From Setophaga petechia (lineage: Eukaryota; Chordata; Aves; Passeriformes; Parulidae), in contig JANCRA010000060.1 in assembly GCA_024362935.1 (NCBI GenBank), positions 250,501 to 314,500 of the forward strand: a DNA stretch of 64,000 bases, in the 5' to 3' direction. Positions 23,201 to 35,982 of the stretch are shown one piece after another. Both the position numbers and the translations under genes were made by a program. How positions within the stretch are numbered: the stretch's first letter is position 1; each line of letters starts with the position of its first letter. The notes below the pieces were generated by a model. That model had not been told where the DNA came from. It saw only the letters and a list, made by a program, of their open reading frames with translations, and made no database searches.

Positions 23201-24959
23201 AGACTGGGATTGTGTGCCCAGCTTGCAAACTGATATGAAACAGTACTTTTCCACTCTCTTGCCTTTCCACTCACATTAATACTGGAAAGGAAGGCGTTTT
23301 GGACAACTTTCTTTTTCTTGTTGCAAAACCCTCTGCAGCCCTCTGTGCAACTTCTAGAACACGATAGGAGATGTTTAGTGAGGAGGAACGTTTTGTCCTT
23401 GCGAGACATAGTGAAAAAGCTATTTGCTTAGATGTAGGTGACAAGAAACACTTACTGCAGTGCACTGACAAGCTAATTGCTACACAACACGGGGATGGTG
23501 TAAGCAGCTTGCAAAGTGATAGAAAACAGTACCTTTCCACTCTCCTGCCTTTCCACTCACATTAATACTTGAAAGGAATGCGTCTTAGACAACTTTTTTT
23601 TCTTGTTGCAAAACCCTCTGCAGCCCTCTGTGCAACTTCTAGAACACGATAGGAGATGTTTAGTGAGGAGGAACGTTTTCTCCTTGCGAGACATAGTGAA
23701 AAAGCTATTTGCTTAGATGGAGGTGACAAGAAACACTTACTGCAGTGCACTGACAAGCTAATTGCTACACAACACTGGGATGGTGTAAGCAGCTTGCAAA
23801 GTGATAGAAAACAGTACCTTTCCACTCTCCTGCCTTTTCCATTTATATTAATACTCGAAAGGAAGCAATTTTGGACAACAGTCGTTTGCTTCTTGGAAAG
23901 CACTCTGCAGCCTTGCGTGCAACCTCTAGAACAAGATGGAAGATGTTTTCTGAACAGACACACTTTCTCATTAAGAGATATAGTAAAAAAGCTTTTTGCT
24001 TAGATGTATGTGACAATAGGCACTTGCGAGAGTGCACTACAAGTGTAATCTCTGCACAAGACTGGGATTGTGTGCCCAGCTTGCAAACTGATATGAAACA
24101 GTACTTTTCCACTCTCTTGCCTTTCCTTTCACATTAATACTGGAAAGGAAGGCGTTTTGGACAACTTTTGTTTTCTTGTTGCAGAACACTCTGCAGAGCT
24201 GCGTGCAACCTCAGGAACAGGAAGGAAGATGTTTTCTGAACTGGGACACTCTCTCCCTGCGGGATACATTGAAAAACTTGTTTGCTGAGATGTAGGTGGC
24301 AAGAGGAACTTACCACAGTGCAGTGCAAAGGTAAAGGCTGCACAACACAAGCATTTTGTAAGCAGTTTGCAAACTGTGCGATAACAGTACCTTTCCACTC
24401 TGCTGCATTTTCCTTTCCCAGTACAATACGAATTTTAGGGGGTTTGAAAAACTTTCTTTTACTTCTTGTGAAACACTCTGCAGACCTTCTTGTACCCTTT
24501 TTAAAACGATGGGAGCTGTTTTCTGAACAGGCAAAGTTTTTCCTTAGGAGATACAATGAAAAAGCTCTTTGCTTAGATGTAGGTGACTAGAGGCACTTGC
24601 TAGAGTGCACTGCAAGTGTAATCTCTGCACAAGACTGGGATTGTGTACCCAGCTTGCAAACTGATATGAAACAGTACTTTTCCACTCTCTTGCCTTTCCT
24701 TTCACATTAATACTGGAATGGAAGGCGTTTTGGACAACTTTTGTTTTCTTGTTGCAGAACACTCTGCAGAGCTGCGTGCGACCTCTAGAACACGATGGAA
24801 GATGTTTTCTGAACTGGGACACTCTCTTCCTGCGGGATACAGTGAAAACCCTATTTGCTGAGATGTAGGTGGCAAGAGGAACTTACTACAGTGCACTGCA
24901 AAAGTAAAAGCTGCACAACACTGGCATTTTGTAAGCAGCTTGCAAACTGAGAGAAAACA
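20222..24959. repeat. HOR copy 3 (16-mer core, 4738 bp)
   Basis: This is the minimal form: M1-M11 joined directly to M38-M42, with M38 starting at 23529. The junction monomer carries two private marks: GGAATGCGTC in place of GGAAGGCGTC, and an unbroken run of eight T where other monomers read CTTTCTTTTTC, one base shorter. The same marks occur in copies 6 and 7. A private change near 24376 gives CAAACTGTGCG instead of CAAACTGAGCG. Confidence 0.95.
20706..20915. other. GC-rich CpG cassette, type A (copy 3)
   Basis: Appears identical to the copy 1 cassette. The E2F-like dyad is at 20836-20849. It is the only cassette in this 16-mer HOR. Confidence 0.9.
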
Positions 24960-25443
24960 GTACCTTTCCACTCTCCTGCCTTTTCCATTCCCAGTTACAT
25001 TCCAATGTTAGCAGTTTTGGACAACTTTCTTTCTCTTCTTGCAAAACAATCTGCAGACGTGTGTGCAAGCTCTAGGACTCGAAGAGAGATGTTTTCTGAA
25101 CAGGAACATTTTTCTCCTTGCGAGACATAGTGAAAAAGCTTTTTGCTTAGATATAGGTGACAAGACGCACTATCTAGAGTGCACTGCAAAGCCAATTGCT
25201 GCACAACACTGGCATTGTGTAAGCAGCTTGCAGTCTGAGAGAAAAAAGTATCTTTCCGCTCTCCTGCCTTTTCCAGTTCCAGGAACATTCGGATGGGTGG
25301 CGTTTTGGACAAGTTTCTTTTTCTTGTTGCTAAACGCTCTGCAGACCTGCGTGCAACCTCTACAACAGGAGGGGAGATATTTTCTGAACAGACACAGTTT
25401 CTCCTTGCGACACATAGTGCAAAAGCCTTTTGCTAACATGTAG

Positions 25444-25653
25444 CCGGCAGGGGACGCTACAGACCAGGTAACGAAGCACTGCAAAGTTAAAAGCCGCTGC
25501 CGGGCGTCTTCGGCACTAGCTGTGCTCCGAAGCACACCGCGACCCGCCCACAGCCCTTAAACGGGAACCGTGCTTTTCGCGCCAAAAAAAACCGTCTTCT
25601 CCACCGGGACACAGAGACTGCGGCAGCATCTGAGCGGCGAACAACGTGCCCGC
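25444..25653. other. GC-rich CpG cassette, type A (copy 4)
   Basis: Appears identical to the copy 1 cassette, with the dyad at 25574-25587. In this HOR a type B cassette follows 7.3 kb downstream. Confidence 0.9.
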
Positions 25654-28266
25654 ACAACACTGGGATCGGGTAAGCAGCTTGCAAACTGGTAGAACACAGT
25701 ACCTATCAACTCTCCTGCCTTCTCCATTCCCAGTAACTTTCAAATTGAATGCGTTTGGCACAATGTTCGTTTTCGTGTTGCAGTACACTCTGCAGACCTG
25801 CGTGCGACCTCAGGGACACGATGGAAGATGTTTTTTAAACTGGAACACTCTCTCCCTGCGGGATACAGTGAAAAACCTTTTTGCTTAGATATAGGTGAGT
25901 AGAGGCACTTGCTACAGTGCACTGCAAAGGTAATGGCTGCACAACACTTGCCTTGTGTGCACAGTTTCTAAACTGATAGAACACAGTACACCTGCACTCT
26001 CCTGCATTTTCCTTTCCCAGTGAAATTCGAATCGAAGGGGTTTGGACAACTTTCCTTTACTTCTTGCAAAACACTCTGCAGACCTTCTTGTACCTTCTAA
26101 AACACCACGGGATATGTTTTCTAAACAGACACACTTTCTCCTTAAGAGATATAGTACAAAAGCTTTTTGCTTAGATGCAAGTGACAATAGGCACTTGCTA
26201 CAGTGCACTGCAAATGTAATGGCTGCACAAAACTGGCATTTTGTAAGCAGCTTGCAAACTGAGAGAAAACTGTACCTTTCCACTCTCCTGCATTTTCCTT
26301 TCCCAGTACAATTTGAATCGAAGGTGTTTGGGACAACTTTCTTTTACTTCTTGCAAAACACTCTGCAGACATTCTTGTACCCTTTAAAAAACCATGGGAG
26401 CTGTTTTCTCAACAGGCAAAGTTTCTCTTTAGGAGATACAGTTAAAAAGCTATTTGCTTAAACGTAGGTTACTCTAGGATCTTGCTACAGTGCACTGCAA
26501 AGGTAATGGCTGCACAACACTTGCATTGTGGCACAGTTTGCAAACTGATAGAAAACAGTACTCCGGCACTCCCCTGGATTTTCCTTTCCCAGTGAAATTC
26601 GAATCGAAGGGGTTTTGGACAACTTCCTTTTACTTCTTGCAAAACACTCTGCAGACCTACTTGTACATTCTAAAACATCATGGGAGATGTTTTCTGAGAA
26701 GGCAGAGTTTCACCTTGCAAGATATTGTGAAAAAGGAATTTGCTTAGATGTAGGTGACAATAGGCACTTGCTACAGTGCACTGCAAATGTAATGGCTGCA
26801 CAACACTGGCATTTTGTAAGCAGCTTGCAAACTGAGAGATAACAGGACCTTTCCACTCTGCTGCATTTTCCTTTCCCAGTACAATTCGAATTTTAGGGGT
26901 TTTGGACAACTTTCTTTTACTTCTTGCAAAACACTCTTGTACCCTTTTCCAAACGATGGGAGCTGTTTTCTCAACAGGCAATGTTTCTCCTTGCAAGACA
27001 TTGTGAAAAAGCTATTTGCTTAGATATAGGTGTCTAGAGGCACTTGCTACAGTGCACTGCAAAGGTAATGGCTGCACAACACTTGCATTGTGGCACAGTT
27101 TGCAAACTGATAGAAAACAGTACCTTTCCACTCTCCTGCATTTTCCTTTCCCAGTACAATTTGAATCGATGGGCTTTTGGACAACTTTCTATTACTTCTT
27201 GCAAAACACTCTGCAGACCTTCTTGTACCCTTTTCATAAAACATGGGAGATATTTTCTCAGCAGGCAGAGTTGCTCCTTGCAAGACATTGTGAAAAAGGA
27301 ATTTGTCTAGATGTAGGTGACAGTAGGCACTTGCTAGAGTGCACTGCAAATGTAATGTCTGCACAAAACTGGGATTGTGTACCCAGCTTGCAAACTGATA
27401 TGAAACAGTACTTTTCCACTCTCGTGCCTTTCCTTTCACATTAATCCTCGAAAGGAAGGCGTTTTGGACAACTTTCCTTTTCTTGTTGCAGAACACTCTG
27501 CTGACCTGCGTGCGACCTCTAGAACAAGATGGAAGATGTTTTCTGAACTGGGACACTCTCTTCCTGCGGGATACAGTGAAAAACCTATTTGCTTACATGT
27601 AGGTGGCAAGAGGAACATACTACAGTGCACTGCAAAGGTAAAAGTTGCAAAACACTGGCATTTTGTATGCAGCTTACAAACTGAGAGATAACAGTACCTT
27701 TCCACTCTACTGCATTTTCCTTTCCCAGGAGAATTCGAATTTTAGGGGGTTTGAAAAACTTTCTTTTACTTCTTGCGAAACACTCTGCAGACCTTCTTGT
27801 ACCCTTTTAAAAACGATGGGAGCTGTTTTCTCAACAGGCAAAGTTTCTCCTTAGGAAATACAGTGAAAAAGCTATTTGCTTAGATGTGGGTGACTAGAGG
27901 CACTTGCTAGAGTGCACTACAAGTGTAATCTCTGCACAAGACTGGGATTGTGTGCCCAGCTTGCAAACTGATATGAAACAGTACTTTTCCACTCTCTTGC
28001 CTTTCCACTCACATTAATACTGGAAAGGAAGGCGTTTTGGACAACTTTCTTTTTCTTGTTGCAAAACCCTCTGCAGCCCTCTGTGCAACTTCTAGAACAC
28101 GATAGGAGATGTTTAGTGAGGAGGAACGTTTTGTCCTTGCGAGACATAGTGAAAAAGCTATTTGCTTAGATGTAGGTGACAAGAAACACTTACTGCAGTA
28201 CACTGACAAGCTAATTGCTACACAACACGGGGATGGTGTAAGCAGCTTGCAAAGTGATAGAAAACA

Positions 28267-31200
28267 GTACCTTTCCACTCTCCTGCCTTTCCATTCACAT
28301 TAATACTTGAAAGGAAGGCGTCTTAGACAACTTTCTTTTTCTTGTTGCAAAACCCTCTGCAGCCCTCTGTGCAACTTCTAGAACACGATAGGAGATGTTT
28401 AGTGAGGAGGAACGTTTTCCCCTTGCGAGACATAGTGAAAAAGCTATTTGCTTAGATGTAGGTGACAAGAAACACTTACTGCAGTGCACTGACAAGGTAA
28501 TTGCTACACAACACGGGGATGGTGTAAGCAGCTTGCAAAGTGATAGAAAACAGTACCTTTCCACTCTCCTGCCTTTCCACTCACATTAATACTTGAAAGG
28601 AAGGCGTCTTAGACGACTTTCTTTTTCTTGTTGCAAAACCCTCTGCAGCCCTCTGTGCAACTTCTAGAACACGATAGGAGATGTTTAGTGAGGAGGAACG
28701 TTTTCTCCTTGCGAGACATAGTGAAAAAGATATTTGCTTACATGTAGGTGACAAGAAACACTTACTGCAGTGCACTGACAAGCTAATTGCTACACAACAC
28801 TGGGATGGTGTAAGCAGCTTGCAAAGTGATAGAAAACAGTACCTTTCCACTCTCCTGCCTTTCCACTCACATTAATACTTGAAAGGAAGGCGTCTTAGAC
28901 AACTTTCTTTTTCTTGTTGCAAAACCCTCTGCAGCCCTCTGTGCAACTTCTAGAACACGATAGGAAATGTTTAGTGAGCAGGAAGGTTTTCTCCTTGCGA
29001 GACATAGTGAAAAAGCTATTTGCTTAGATGTAGGTGACAAGAAACACTTACTGCAGTGCACTGACAAGCTAATTGCTACACAACACGGGGATGGTGTAAG
29101 CAGCTTGCAAAGTGATAGAAAACAGTACCTTTCCACTCTCCTGCCTTTCCATTCACATTAATACTTGAAAGGAAGGCATCTTAGACAACTTTCTTTTTCT
29201 TGTTACAGAACACACTGCAGCCCTCAGTGCAACTTCTAGAACACGATAGGAGATGTTTAGTGAGCAAGAAGGTTTTCTCCTTGCGAGACATAGTGAAAAA
29301 GCTATTTGCTTAGATGTAGGTGACAAGAAACACTTACTGCAGTGCACTGAAAATGTAACTGCTACCCAGCACTGCGATTGTGTTAGCAGCCTGCAAAGTG
29401 CTAGAAAACAGTACTTTCCCACTCTCTTGCCTTTCCCTTCACATTAATACTTGAAAGGAAGGCATCTTAGGCAACTTCTTTTTCTTGCTGCAAAACACAC
29501 TGCAGCCCTCTGTGCAACTTCTAGAACACGATAGGAAATGTTTAGTGAGCAGGAAGGTTTTCTCCTTGCGAGACATAGTGAAAAAGCTATTTGCTTAGAT
29601 GTAGGTGACAAGAAACACTTACTGCAGTGCACTGAAAAGCTAACTGCTACACAGCACTGCGATTGTGTTAGCAGCCTGCAAAGTGCTAGAAAACAGTACT
29701 TTCCCACTCTCTTGCCTTTCCCTTCACAATAATACTTGAAAGGAAGGCATCTTAGACAACTTTCTTTTTCTTGTGTCAAAAAACTCTGCAGCCCTCTCTG
29801 CAACATCTACAACACGATGGAAGTTGTTTAGTGAGCAGGAAGGTTTTCTCCTTGCGAGACATAGTGAAAAAGCTTTTTGCTTAGATGTAGGTGACAAGAA
29901 ACACTTACTGCAGTGCACTGAACAGCTAACTGCTACACAGCACTAGGACTGTGTTAGCAGCGTGCAAAGTGCTAGAAAACAGTACTTTCCCACTCTCTTG
30001 CCTTTCCCTTCACATTAATACTTGAAAGGAAGGCATCTTAGACAACTTTCTTTTTCTTGCTGCAAAACACACTGCAGACCTCTGTGCAACTTCTAGAACA
30101 CGATAGGAAATGTTTAGTGAGCAGGAAGGTTTTCTCCTTGCGAGACATAGTGAAAAAGCTTTTTGCTTAGATGTAGGTGACAAGAAACACTTACTGCAGT
30201 GCACTGAGCAGCTAACTGCTACACAGCACTAGGATTGTGTTAGCGGCTTGCAAAGTGCTAGAAAACAGTACTTTCCCACTCTCTTGCCTTTCCCTTCACA
30301 TTAATACTTGAAAGCAAGGCGTCTTAGACAACTTTCTTTTACATTTTGCAAAACACACTGCAGCCCTCTGTGCAACTTCTACAACACGATGGAAGTTGTT
30401 TAGTGAGAAGCAACGTTTTCCCCTTGCGAAACAAAGTGAAAAAGCTATTTGCTCAGATGTAGGTATCAAGAAACACTTACTGCAGTGCACTGACAAGCTA
30501 ATTGCTACACAGCGCTGCGATTGTGTTAGCAGCTTGCAAAGTGCTAGAAAACAGTACTTTTCCACTCTCTTGCCTTTCCCTTCACATTAATACTTGAAAG
30601 GAAGGCGTCTTAGACAACTTTCTTTTTCTTGTTACAGAACACACTGCAGCCCTCTGTGAAACTTCTAGAACACGATAAGAGATGTTTAGTGAGCAAGAAG
30701 GTTTTCTCCTTGCGAGACATAGTGAAAAAGCTATTTGCTTAGATGTAGGTGACAAGAAACACTTACTGCAGTGCACTGAAAAGCTAACTGCTACACAGCA
30801 CTGCGATTGTGTTAGCAGCCTGCAAAATGCTAGAAAACAGTACTTTCCAACTCTCTTGCCTTTCCCTTCACATTAATACTTGAAAGGAAGGCATCTTAGA
30901 CAACTTTCTTTTTCTTGTTACAGAACACACTGCAGCCCTCAGTGCAACTTCTAGAACACGATAGGAGATGTTTAGTGAGCAAGAAGGTTTTCTCCTTGCG
31001 AGACATAGTGAAAAAGCTATTTGCTTAGATGTAGGTGAGAAGAAACACTTACTGCAGTGCACTGAAAAACTAACTGCTACACAGCTCTGCGATTGTGTTA
31101 GCAGCCTGCAAAGTGCTAGAAAACAGTACTTTCCCACTCTCTTGCCTTTCCCTTCACATTAATACTTGAAAGGAAGGCGTCTTAGACAACTTTCTTTTTC

Positions 31201-33856
31201 TTGTGTCAAAAAACTCTGCAGCCCTCTGTGCAACTTCTACAACACGATGGAAGTTGTTTAGTGAGCAGGAAGGTTTTCTCCTTGCGAGACATAGTGAAAA
31301 AGCTATTTGCTCAGATGTAGGTATCAAGAAACACTTACTGCCGTGCACTGACAAGCTAATTGCTACACAGCACTGCGATTGTGTTAGCAGCTCTCAAAGT
31401 GCTAGAAAACAGTACTTTCCCACTCTCTTGCCTTTCCCTTCACATTAATACTTGAAAGGAAGGCGTCTTAGACAACTTTCTTTTTCTTGCTGCAAAACAG
31501 TCTGCAGCCCTCTGTGCAACCTGTACAGCACGATGGAAGTTGTTTAATGAGCAGGAACATTTTCTCCTAGTGAGAGATAGTGAAAAAGCTTTTTGCTTAG
31601 ATGTAGGTTACCACAGGCAGTTACTGCAGTGCACTTCAAAGCTAATAGATGCACAACACTGTGATTGTGTGCCCAGCTTGCAAAGTGATAGAAAACAGTA
31701 CCTTTCCACTCTTCCTGCCTTTTCCATGCACATTACTATTCGAATGGAAAGAATTTTAGACAACTTTCTTTGGCTTCTTGCAAAACACTCTGCACACCTG
31801 CCTGCAATCTCTAGAAGTCGATGGGAGATATTTTCTGAACTGGCTCAATTTCTCTTTGCAAGACATGGGGAAAAAGCAATTTGCTTAGATATAGGTGAAA
31901 AGAGGCACCTACTACAGTGCACTGCAAGCTAATTGCTGCACAACACGCAGATTGTGTAAGCAGGTTGCAAACTGATAGAAAACAGTACCTCTCCCTTCTC
32001 CTGCCTTTTCTATTCACATTTCTATTTGAATGCAAGGCGTTTTAGACAACTTTCTTTTGCTTCTTGCAAAACACTCTGCACACCTGCCTGCAATCTCTAG
32101 AACTCGATGGGAGATGTTTTCTGAACTGGCTCAGTTTCTCCTTGCGAGACATGGGGAAAAAGCAATTTGCTTAGATGCAGGTGAAAAGAGGCACCTACTA
32201 CAGTGCACTGAAAAACTAATTGCTGCACAACTCTGGGATTGTGTAAGCAGCTTACAAACAGATAGAAAACAGCACCTTTCCACTCTCCTGCCTTTTCCAT
32301 TCGCATTACTATTCGAATGGCAGCAGTTTTGGACAACTTTCTTTTGCTTCTTGCAAAACACTCTGCACACCTCCGTGCAACTTCTAGAAAAAATGAGAGT
32401 TGTTTTCTGAACTGGTACAGTTTCTCCTGAAGAGATATAATGCAAACGCTACTGGCTTAGATGTAGTAACAATAGGCAATTATTACAGTGCACTGCAAAG
32501 TCAATCGTAGTATAACACTGGGATTGTGTGTCCAGCTTGCAAACTGGTAGAAAACAGTACCTATCCGCTCTCCTGCATTTTCCCTTTCCAGGAACATTCG
32601 AATTGATGGCTTTTTTGGACAAGTTACTTTTTCTTGTTGCAAAACCCTCTGCAGACCTGCCTGCAACCTCTAGAGCACGATGGGAGGTTTTTTGTGAACA
32701 GACACAGTTTCTCCTGGCGAGACATAATGAAAAAGCTTTTTGCTAAGGTGTAGCCGGCAGGAGACGCTAAAGACCAGGAGACGGAGCACTGTGCCTTTAA
32801 GCGCCGCTTCCGGGTGTCTGTCGGCCGTAGCTGTTCTCCGGAGCACGCCGCGATCTGCGTAACGACACCAGATTCTTCGCGCCAAGAAGCGTCTTCTCCT
32901 TCTCCGGGAAACAGAGACTGCGGCAGCTTCTGAACGGCGAACTACGAAGCGGCACAAAACTGGGATTGGGTAAGCAGCTTTCAAAGTGATAAAAAACAGT
33001 ACTTTCCCACTCTCTTGCCTTTCCCTTCACAATAATACTTGAAAGGAAGGCGTCTTAGACAAGTTTCTTTTTCTTCTTACAGAACACACTGCAGCCCTCT
33101 GTGCAACTTCTAGAACACGATAGGAGATGTTTAGTGAGCAAGAAGGTTTTCTCCTTGCTAGACAGAGGGATAAAGCTATTTGCTTAGATGTAGGTGACAA
33201 GAAACACTTACTGCAGTGCACTGAAAATGTAACTGCTACACAGCACTGCGATTGTGTTAGCAGCCTGCAAAGTGCTAGAAAACAGTACTTTCCCACTCTC
33301 TTGCCTTTCCCTTCACATTAATACTTGAAAGGAAGGCATCTTAGACAACTTTCTTTTTCTTCCTGCAAAACACACTGCAGCCCTCTGTGCAACTTCTAGA
33401 ACACGATAGGAAATGTTTAGTGAGCAGGAAGGTTTTCTCCTTGCGAGACATAGTGAAAAAGCTTTTTGCTTAGATGTAGGTGACAAGAAACACTTACTGC
33501 AGTGCACTGAACAGCTAACTGCTACACAGCACTAGGACTGTGTTAGCAGCGTGCAAAGTGCTAGAAAACAGTACTTTCCCACTCTCTTGCCTTTCCCTTC
33601 ACATTAATACTTGAAAGGAAGGCATCTTAGACAACTTTCTTTTTCTTGCTGCAAAACACACTGCAGACCTCTGTGCAACTTCTAGAACACGATAGGAAAT
33701 GTTTAGTGAGCAGGAAGGTTTTCTCCTTGCGAGACATAGTGAAAAAGCTTTTTGCTTAGATGTAGGTGACAAGAAACACTTACTGCAGTGCACTGAGCAG
33801 CTAACTGCTACACAGCACTAGGATTGTGTTAGCAGCTTGCAAAGTGCTAGAAAACA
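28267..33856. repeat. Variable middle block of copy 4 (19 monomers)
   Basis: Starts are 28267, 28553, 28839, 29125, 29411 (extra 285-bp monomer), 29696, 29982, 30268, 30554, 30840, 31126, 31412 (M19), 31698, 31985, 32272, 32557 (M23 with cassette B), 32999, 33285 and 33571 (M26). It then joins M38 directly. The joint lies inside a 13-base stretch (TAGAAAACAGTAC, 33848-33860): the base before it matches the end of M26 and the base after it matches the end of M37. Confidence 0.92.
32754..32952. other. GC-rich CpG cassette, type B (copy 4)
   Basis: Same as copy 1 type B apart from the A-to-G change giving CTCCGGGAAACAG. The E2F-like dyad is at 32873-32888. Confidence 0.9.
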
Positions 33857-35772
33857 GTACCTTTCCACTCTCCTGCCTTTCCATTCACATTAATACTTGA
33901 AAGGAAGGCGTCTTAGACAACTTTCTTTTTCTTGTTGCAAAACCCTCTGCAGCCCTCTGTGCAACTTCTAGAACACGATAGGAGATGTTTAGTGAGGAGG
34001 AACGTTTTCTCCTTGCGAGACATAGTGAAAAAGCTATTTGCTTAGATGGAGGTGACAAGAAACACTTACTGCAGTGCACTGACAAGCTAATTGCTACACA
34101 ACACTGGGATGGTGTAAGCAGCTTGCAAAGTGATAGAAAACAGTACCTTTCCACTCTCCTGCCTTTTCCATTTATATTAATACTCGAAAGGAAGCAATTT
34201 TGGACAACAGTCGTTTGCTTCTTGGAAAGCACTCTGCAGCCTTGCGTGCAACCTCTAGAACAAGATGGAAGATGTTTTCTGAACAGACACACTTTCTCAT
34301 TAAGAGATATAGTAAAAAAGCTTTTTGCTTAGATGTATGTGACAATAGGCACTTGCGAGAGTGCACTACAAGTGTAATCTCTGCACAAGACTGGGATTGT
34401 GTGCCCAGCTTGCAAACTGATATGAAACAGTACTTTTCCACTCTCTTGCCTTTCCTTTCACATTAATACTGGAAAGGAAGGCGTTTTGGACAACTTTTGT
34501 TTTCTTGTTGCAGAACACTCTGCAGAGCTGCGTGCAACCTCAGGAACAGGAAGGAAGATGTTTTCTGAACTGGGACACTCTCTCCCTGCAGGATACATTG
34601 AAAAACTTGTTTGCTGAGATGTAGGTGGCAAGAGGAACTTACCACAGTGCAGTGCAAAGGTAAAGGCTGCACAACACAAGCATTTTGTAAGCAGTTTGCA
34701 AACTGAGCGATAACAGTACCTTTCCACTCTGCTGCATTTTCCTTTCCCAGTACAATACGAATTTTAGGGGGTTTGAAAAACTTTCTTTTACTTCTTGTGA
34801 AACACTCTGCAGACCTTCTTGTACCCTTTTTAAAACGATGGGAGCTGTTTTCTGAACAGGCAAAGTTTTTCCTTAGGAGATACAATGAAAAAGCTCTTTG
34901 CTTAGATGTAGGTGACTAGAGGCACTTGCTAGAGTGCACTGCAAGTGTAATCTCTGCACAAGACTGGGATTGTGTACCCAGCTTGCAAACTGATATGAAA
35001 CAGTACTTTTCCACTCTCTTGCCTTTCCTTTCACATTAATACTGGAATGGAAGGCGTTTTGGACAACTTTTGTTTTCTTGTTGCAGAACACTCTGCAGAG
35101 CTGCGTGCGACCTCTAGAACACGATGGAAGATGTTTTCTGAACTGGGACACTCTCTTCCTGCGGGATACAGTGAAAACCCTATTTGCTGAGATGTAGGTG
35201 GCAAGAGGAACTTACTACAGTGCACTGCAAAAGTAAAAGCTGCACAACACTGGCATTTTGTAAGCAGCTTGCAAACTGAGAGAAAACAGTACCTTTCCAC
35301 TCTCCTGCCTTTTCCATTCCCAGTTACATTCCAATGTTAGCAGTTTTGGACAACTTTCTTTCTCTTCTTGCAAAACAATCTGCAGACGTGTGTGCAAGCT
35401 CTAGGACTCGAAGAGAGATGTTTTCTGAACAGGAACATTTTTCTCCTTGCGAGACATAGTGAAAAAGCTTTTTGCTTAGATATAGGTGACAAGACGCACT
35501 ATCTAGAGTGCACTGCAAAGCCAATTGCTGCACAACACTGGCATTGTGTAAGCAGCTTGCAGTCTGAGAGAAAAAAGTATCTTTCCGCTCTCCTGCCTTT
35601 TCCAGTTCCAGGAACATTCGGATGGGTGGCGTTTTGGACAAGTTTCTTTTTCTTGTTGCTAAACGCTCTGCAGACCTGCGTGCAACCTCTACAACAGGAG
35701 GGGAGATATTTTCTGAACAGACACAGTTTCTCCTTGCGACACATAGTGCAAAAGCCTTTTGCTAACATGTAG

Positions 35773-35982
35773 CCGGCAGGGGACGCTACAGACCAGGTAA
35801 CGAAGCACTGCAAAGTTAAAAGCCGCTGCCGGGCGTCTTCGGCACTAGCTGTGCTCCGAAGCACACCGCGACCCGCCCACAGCCCTTAAACGGGAACCGT
35901 GCTTTTCGCGCCAAAAAAAACCGTCTTCTCCACCGGGACACAGAGACTGCGGCAGCATCTGAGCGGCGAACAACGTGCCCGC
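35773..35982. other. GC-rich CpG cassette, type A (copy 5)
   Basis: Appears identical to the copy 1 cassette, with the dyad at 35903-35916. The type B cassette of the same HOR lies about 7 kb downstream. Confidence 0.9.

Larger units (their letters stand above)
24960..35288. repeat. HOR copy 4 (35-mer, 10329 bp)
   Basis: It has the left arm, then 19 middle monomers (28267-33856) including cassette B in M23, then M38-M42 from 33857. Eleven monomers (M27-M37 equivalent, 3146 bp) are missing between M26 and M38. One extra 285-bp monomer with a shortened T-tract (CTTAGGCAACTTC) sits at 29411-29695. The sum against the 13190-bp copy is +285 and -3146, matching the observed length. The visible part of copy 8 has the same order. 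Confidence 0.95.
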
